This document shows positions 63,350 through 64,000 of a stretch of 64,000 nt of DNA, in pieces. Under the pieces are notes generated by a model, which was given only the letters and a program-made list of their open reading frames with translations, was not told the origin of the DNA and ran no database searches. The stretch's first letter is position 1. Each line of letters opens with the position of its first letter. A program made the translations under genes and the position numbers. Origin of the DNA: Toxorhynchites rutilus septentrionalis (lineage: Eukaryota; Arthropoda; Insecta; Diptera; Culicidae); contig NC_073745.1 of the NCBI RefSeq assembly GCF_029784135.1, positions 158,361,335-158,425,334 of the forward strand, written 5' to 3'.

Positions 63350-64000
63350 CTTCATCAGTTGGCGGAAGACGAAGGTGCTGTGTTTCCACGAGCGAAAGCA
63401 GCGCTCGTGAATGATTTCTATGTAGACGATTACATCGGTGGTGCTGATTTTGAGGAAGAAGCAATTTTGTTGAGGCAGGAGCTTGAGCAGCTGTTTATGC
63501 TCGGACGATTAGCCAAACGGGGCAAATCAAGGTGGAGTTGTTGTCGTCGAAATCACGTCCCGCGCCGCTGAAAAGGGTCAGCGTCGCAAGGTTGGAACTT
63601 TGCGGAGCGTTGCTGGCAGCCAAACTCTACCAAAAGGTTCGACATGCGCTAAAGATGGAAGAAACGGAAGCATGGTTTTGGTCCGACTCGACTGTCGTCC
63701 TTTGCTGGTTGCGATCACCATCCTATGTCTGGCCGACGTACGTTGCGAACCGTGTCTCACAGATCCAGGAATGGACGAAAGGACATCGATGGAATCACGT
63801 CAAGGGTACGTGCCCAACACATCGACAGCCAACACATCAGTGTCGCAGAGCTGCAAGTCGCAAAACAAGCTTTGGTCCGTCAGGTGCAGCAGAACGCGTT
63901 CGCCACAGAAATTAAGGAGCTATCCAATCATCGTGTCGTCCCCGTCCGCTCACCGTTGAAACTTCTAAATCCATTTATTGATCAGCAAGGTGTACTACGC
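63350..64000 (+). pseudogene. BEL pol second copy: RT palm, RNase H, integrase start
   Basis: A repeat of the RT catalytic block (FYVDDYIGG), the same RT/RNase H deletion, and RNase H, in the same frames as the first copy. It proves that the deletion between RT and RNase H existed before the duplication. Cut by the window end. Confidence 0.88.

Larger units (their letters stand above)
58229..64000 (+). mobile_element. BEL/Pao LTR retrotransposon inserted in mariner, 3' end beyond window
   Basis: Contains 5' LTR, PBS, long leader, gag and pol (protease, RT, RNase H, integrase). The YVDD box and integrase blocks are BEL/Pao type. Pol has frameshifts, internal deletions and a tandem duplication, so it is defective. 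The insertion point is within the transposase of a mariner relic. Confidence 0.92.
61963..64000 (+). repeat. 1,387-base tandem duplication inside BEL pol (second copy runs off the window)
   Basis: Sequence from CTTCATCAGTTGGCGG at 61963 recurs from 63350 with an offset of 1,387 bases up to the window end (64000 equals 62613). I see one substitution, GGTCGGCG versus GGTCAGCG, in about 650 bases. The left contexts differ (CACTCGATCA versus ATCTTCG), so the junction is a real joint in this sequence. Confidence 0.93.

Overview
This is eukaryotic, insect-type DNA made almost entirely of transposable elements (TEs) and their debris. No complete host gene is visible. A mosquito, probably culicine (Aedes or Culex type), is the best guess. 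Four things point that way: tRNA-derived SINEs with a GAAGAAGA tail, a DD37E transposase relic, several mariner families, and abundant Gypsy and BEL/Pao elements in AT-rich DNA. This is an inference from TE content only.

Layout. 1-13.8 kb is a cluster of non-LTR retrotransposons. An R1-clade remnant lies on the minus strand, followed by a (GAGAGTA)n array and a full-length R1 copy killed by two nonsense mutations. Two 5'-truncated R4/Dong-clade copies then sit head to tail, followed by a second GAGAGTA array and an R1 copy with intact ORF1 that is cut off at its 3' side. 13.8-18.7 kb is AT-rich with a tRNA-derived SINE and dispersed repeats. 18.75-27.05 kb is one Ty3/Gypsy element on the minus strand with nearly identical LTRs, a TATT target duplication, primer binding site, polypurine tract, gag and a -1 frameshift site, but a deletion inside reverse transcriptase.

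27-33.5 kb is a nest of old elements: a BEL-like gag relic hit by a SINE, a mariner hit by a LINE, a hAT-like transposase relic hit by a pogo/Tigger-like element, and a decayed BEL pol. 33.5-48.9 kb holds MITE-like repeats, a mariner with perfect ends and a nested retro-insertion, a 1.5 kb hAT-type element with 8-bp duplications, and a 1.9 kb element of unknown family whose inverted ends enclose an Hsp90 C-terminal fragment. A possible terminal exon of a host gene is at 35.6 kb. 48.9-55.7 kb has relics of ITmD37E, possibly Tc1, and jockey ORF1, plus a histone H2A pseudogene with its 3' stem-loop. 55.7-57.4 kb is a perfect pentamer array (GGTCA, equivalent to TCAGG), about 335 copies. 57.6 kb to the end is a mariner relic interrupted by a BEL/Pao element with 5' LTR, PBS, gag and a pol scrambled by deletions and a 1,387-bp tandem duplication that runs off the window.

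The genes do not form a host pathway; each block is the machinery of one element (nucleocapsid, protease, reverse transcriptase, RNase H, integrase or endonuclease, or transposase). The best leads for something new are the Hsp90-carrying inverted-repeat element, the TCAGG array, and the association of three R1-type insertions with one microsatellite. Nothing here could be compared with a database, so family names rest on motifs read by eye.
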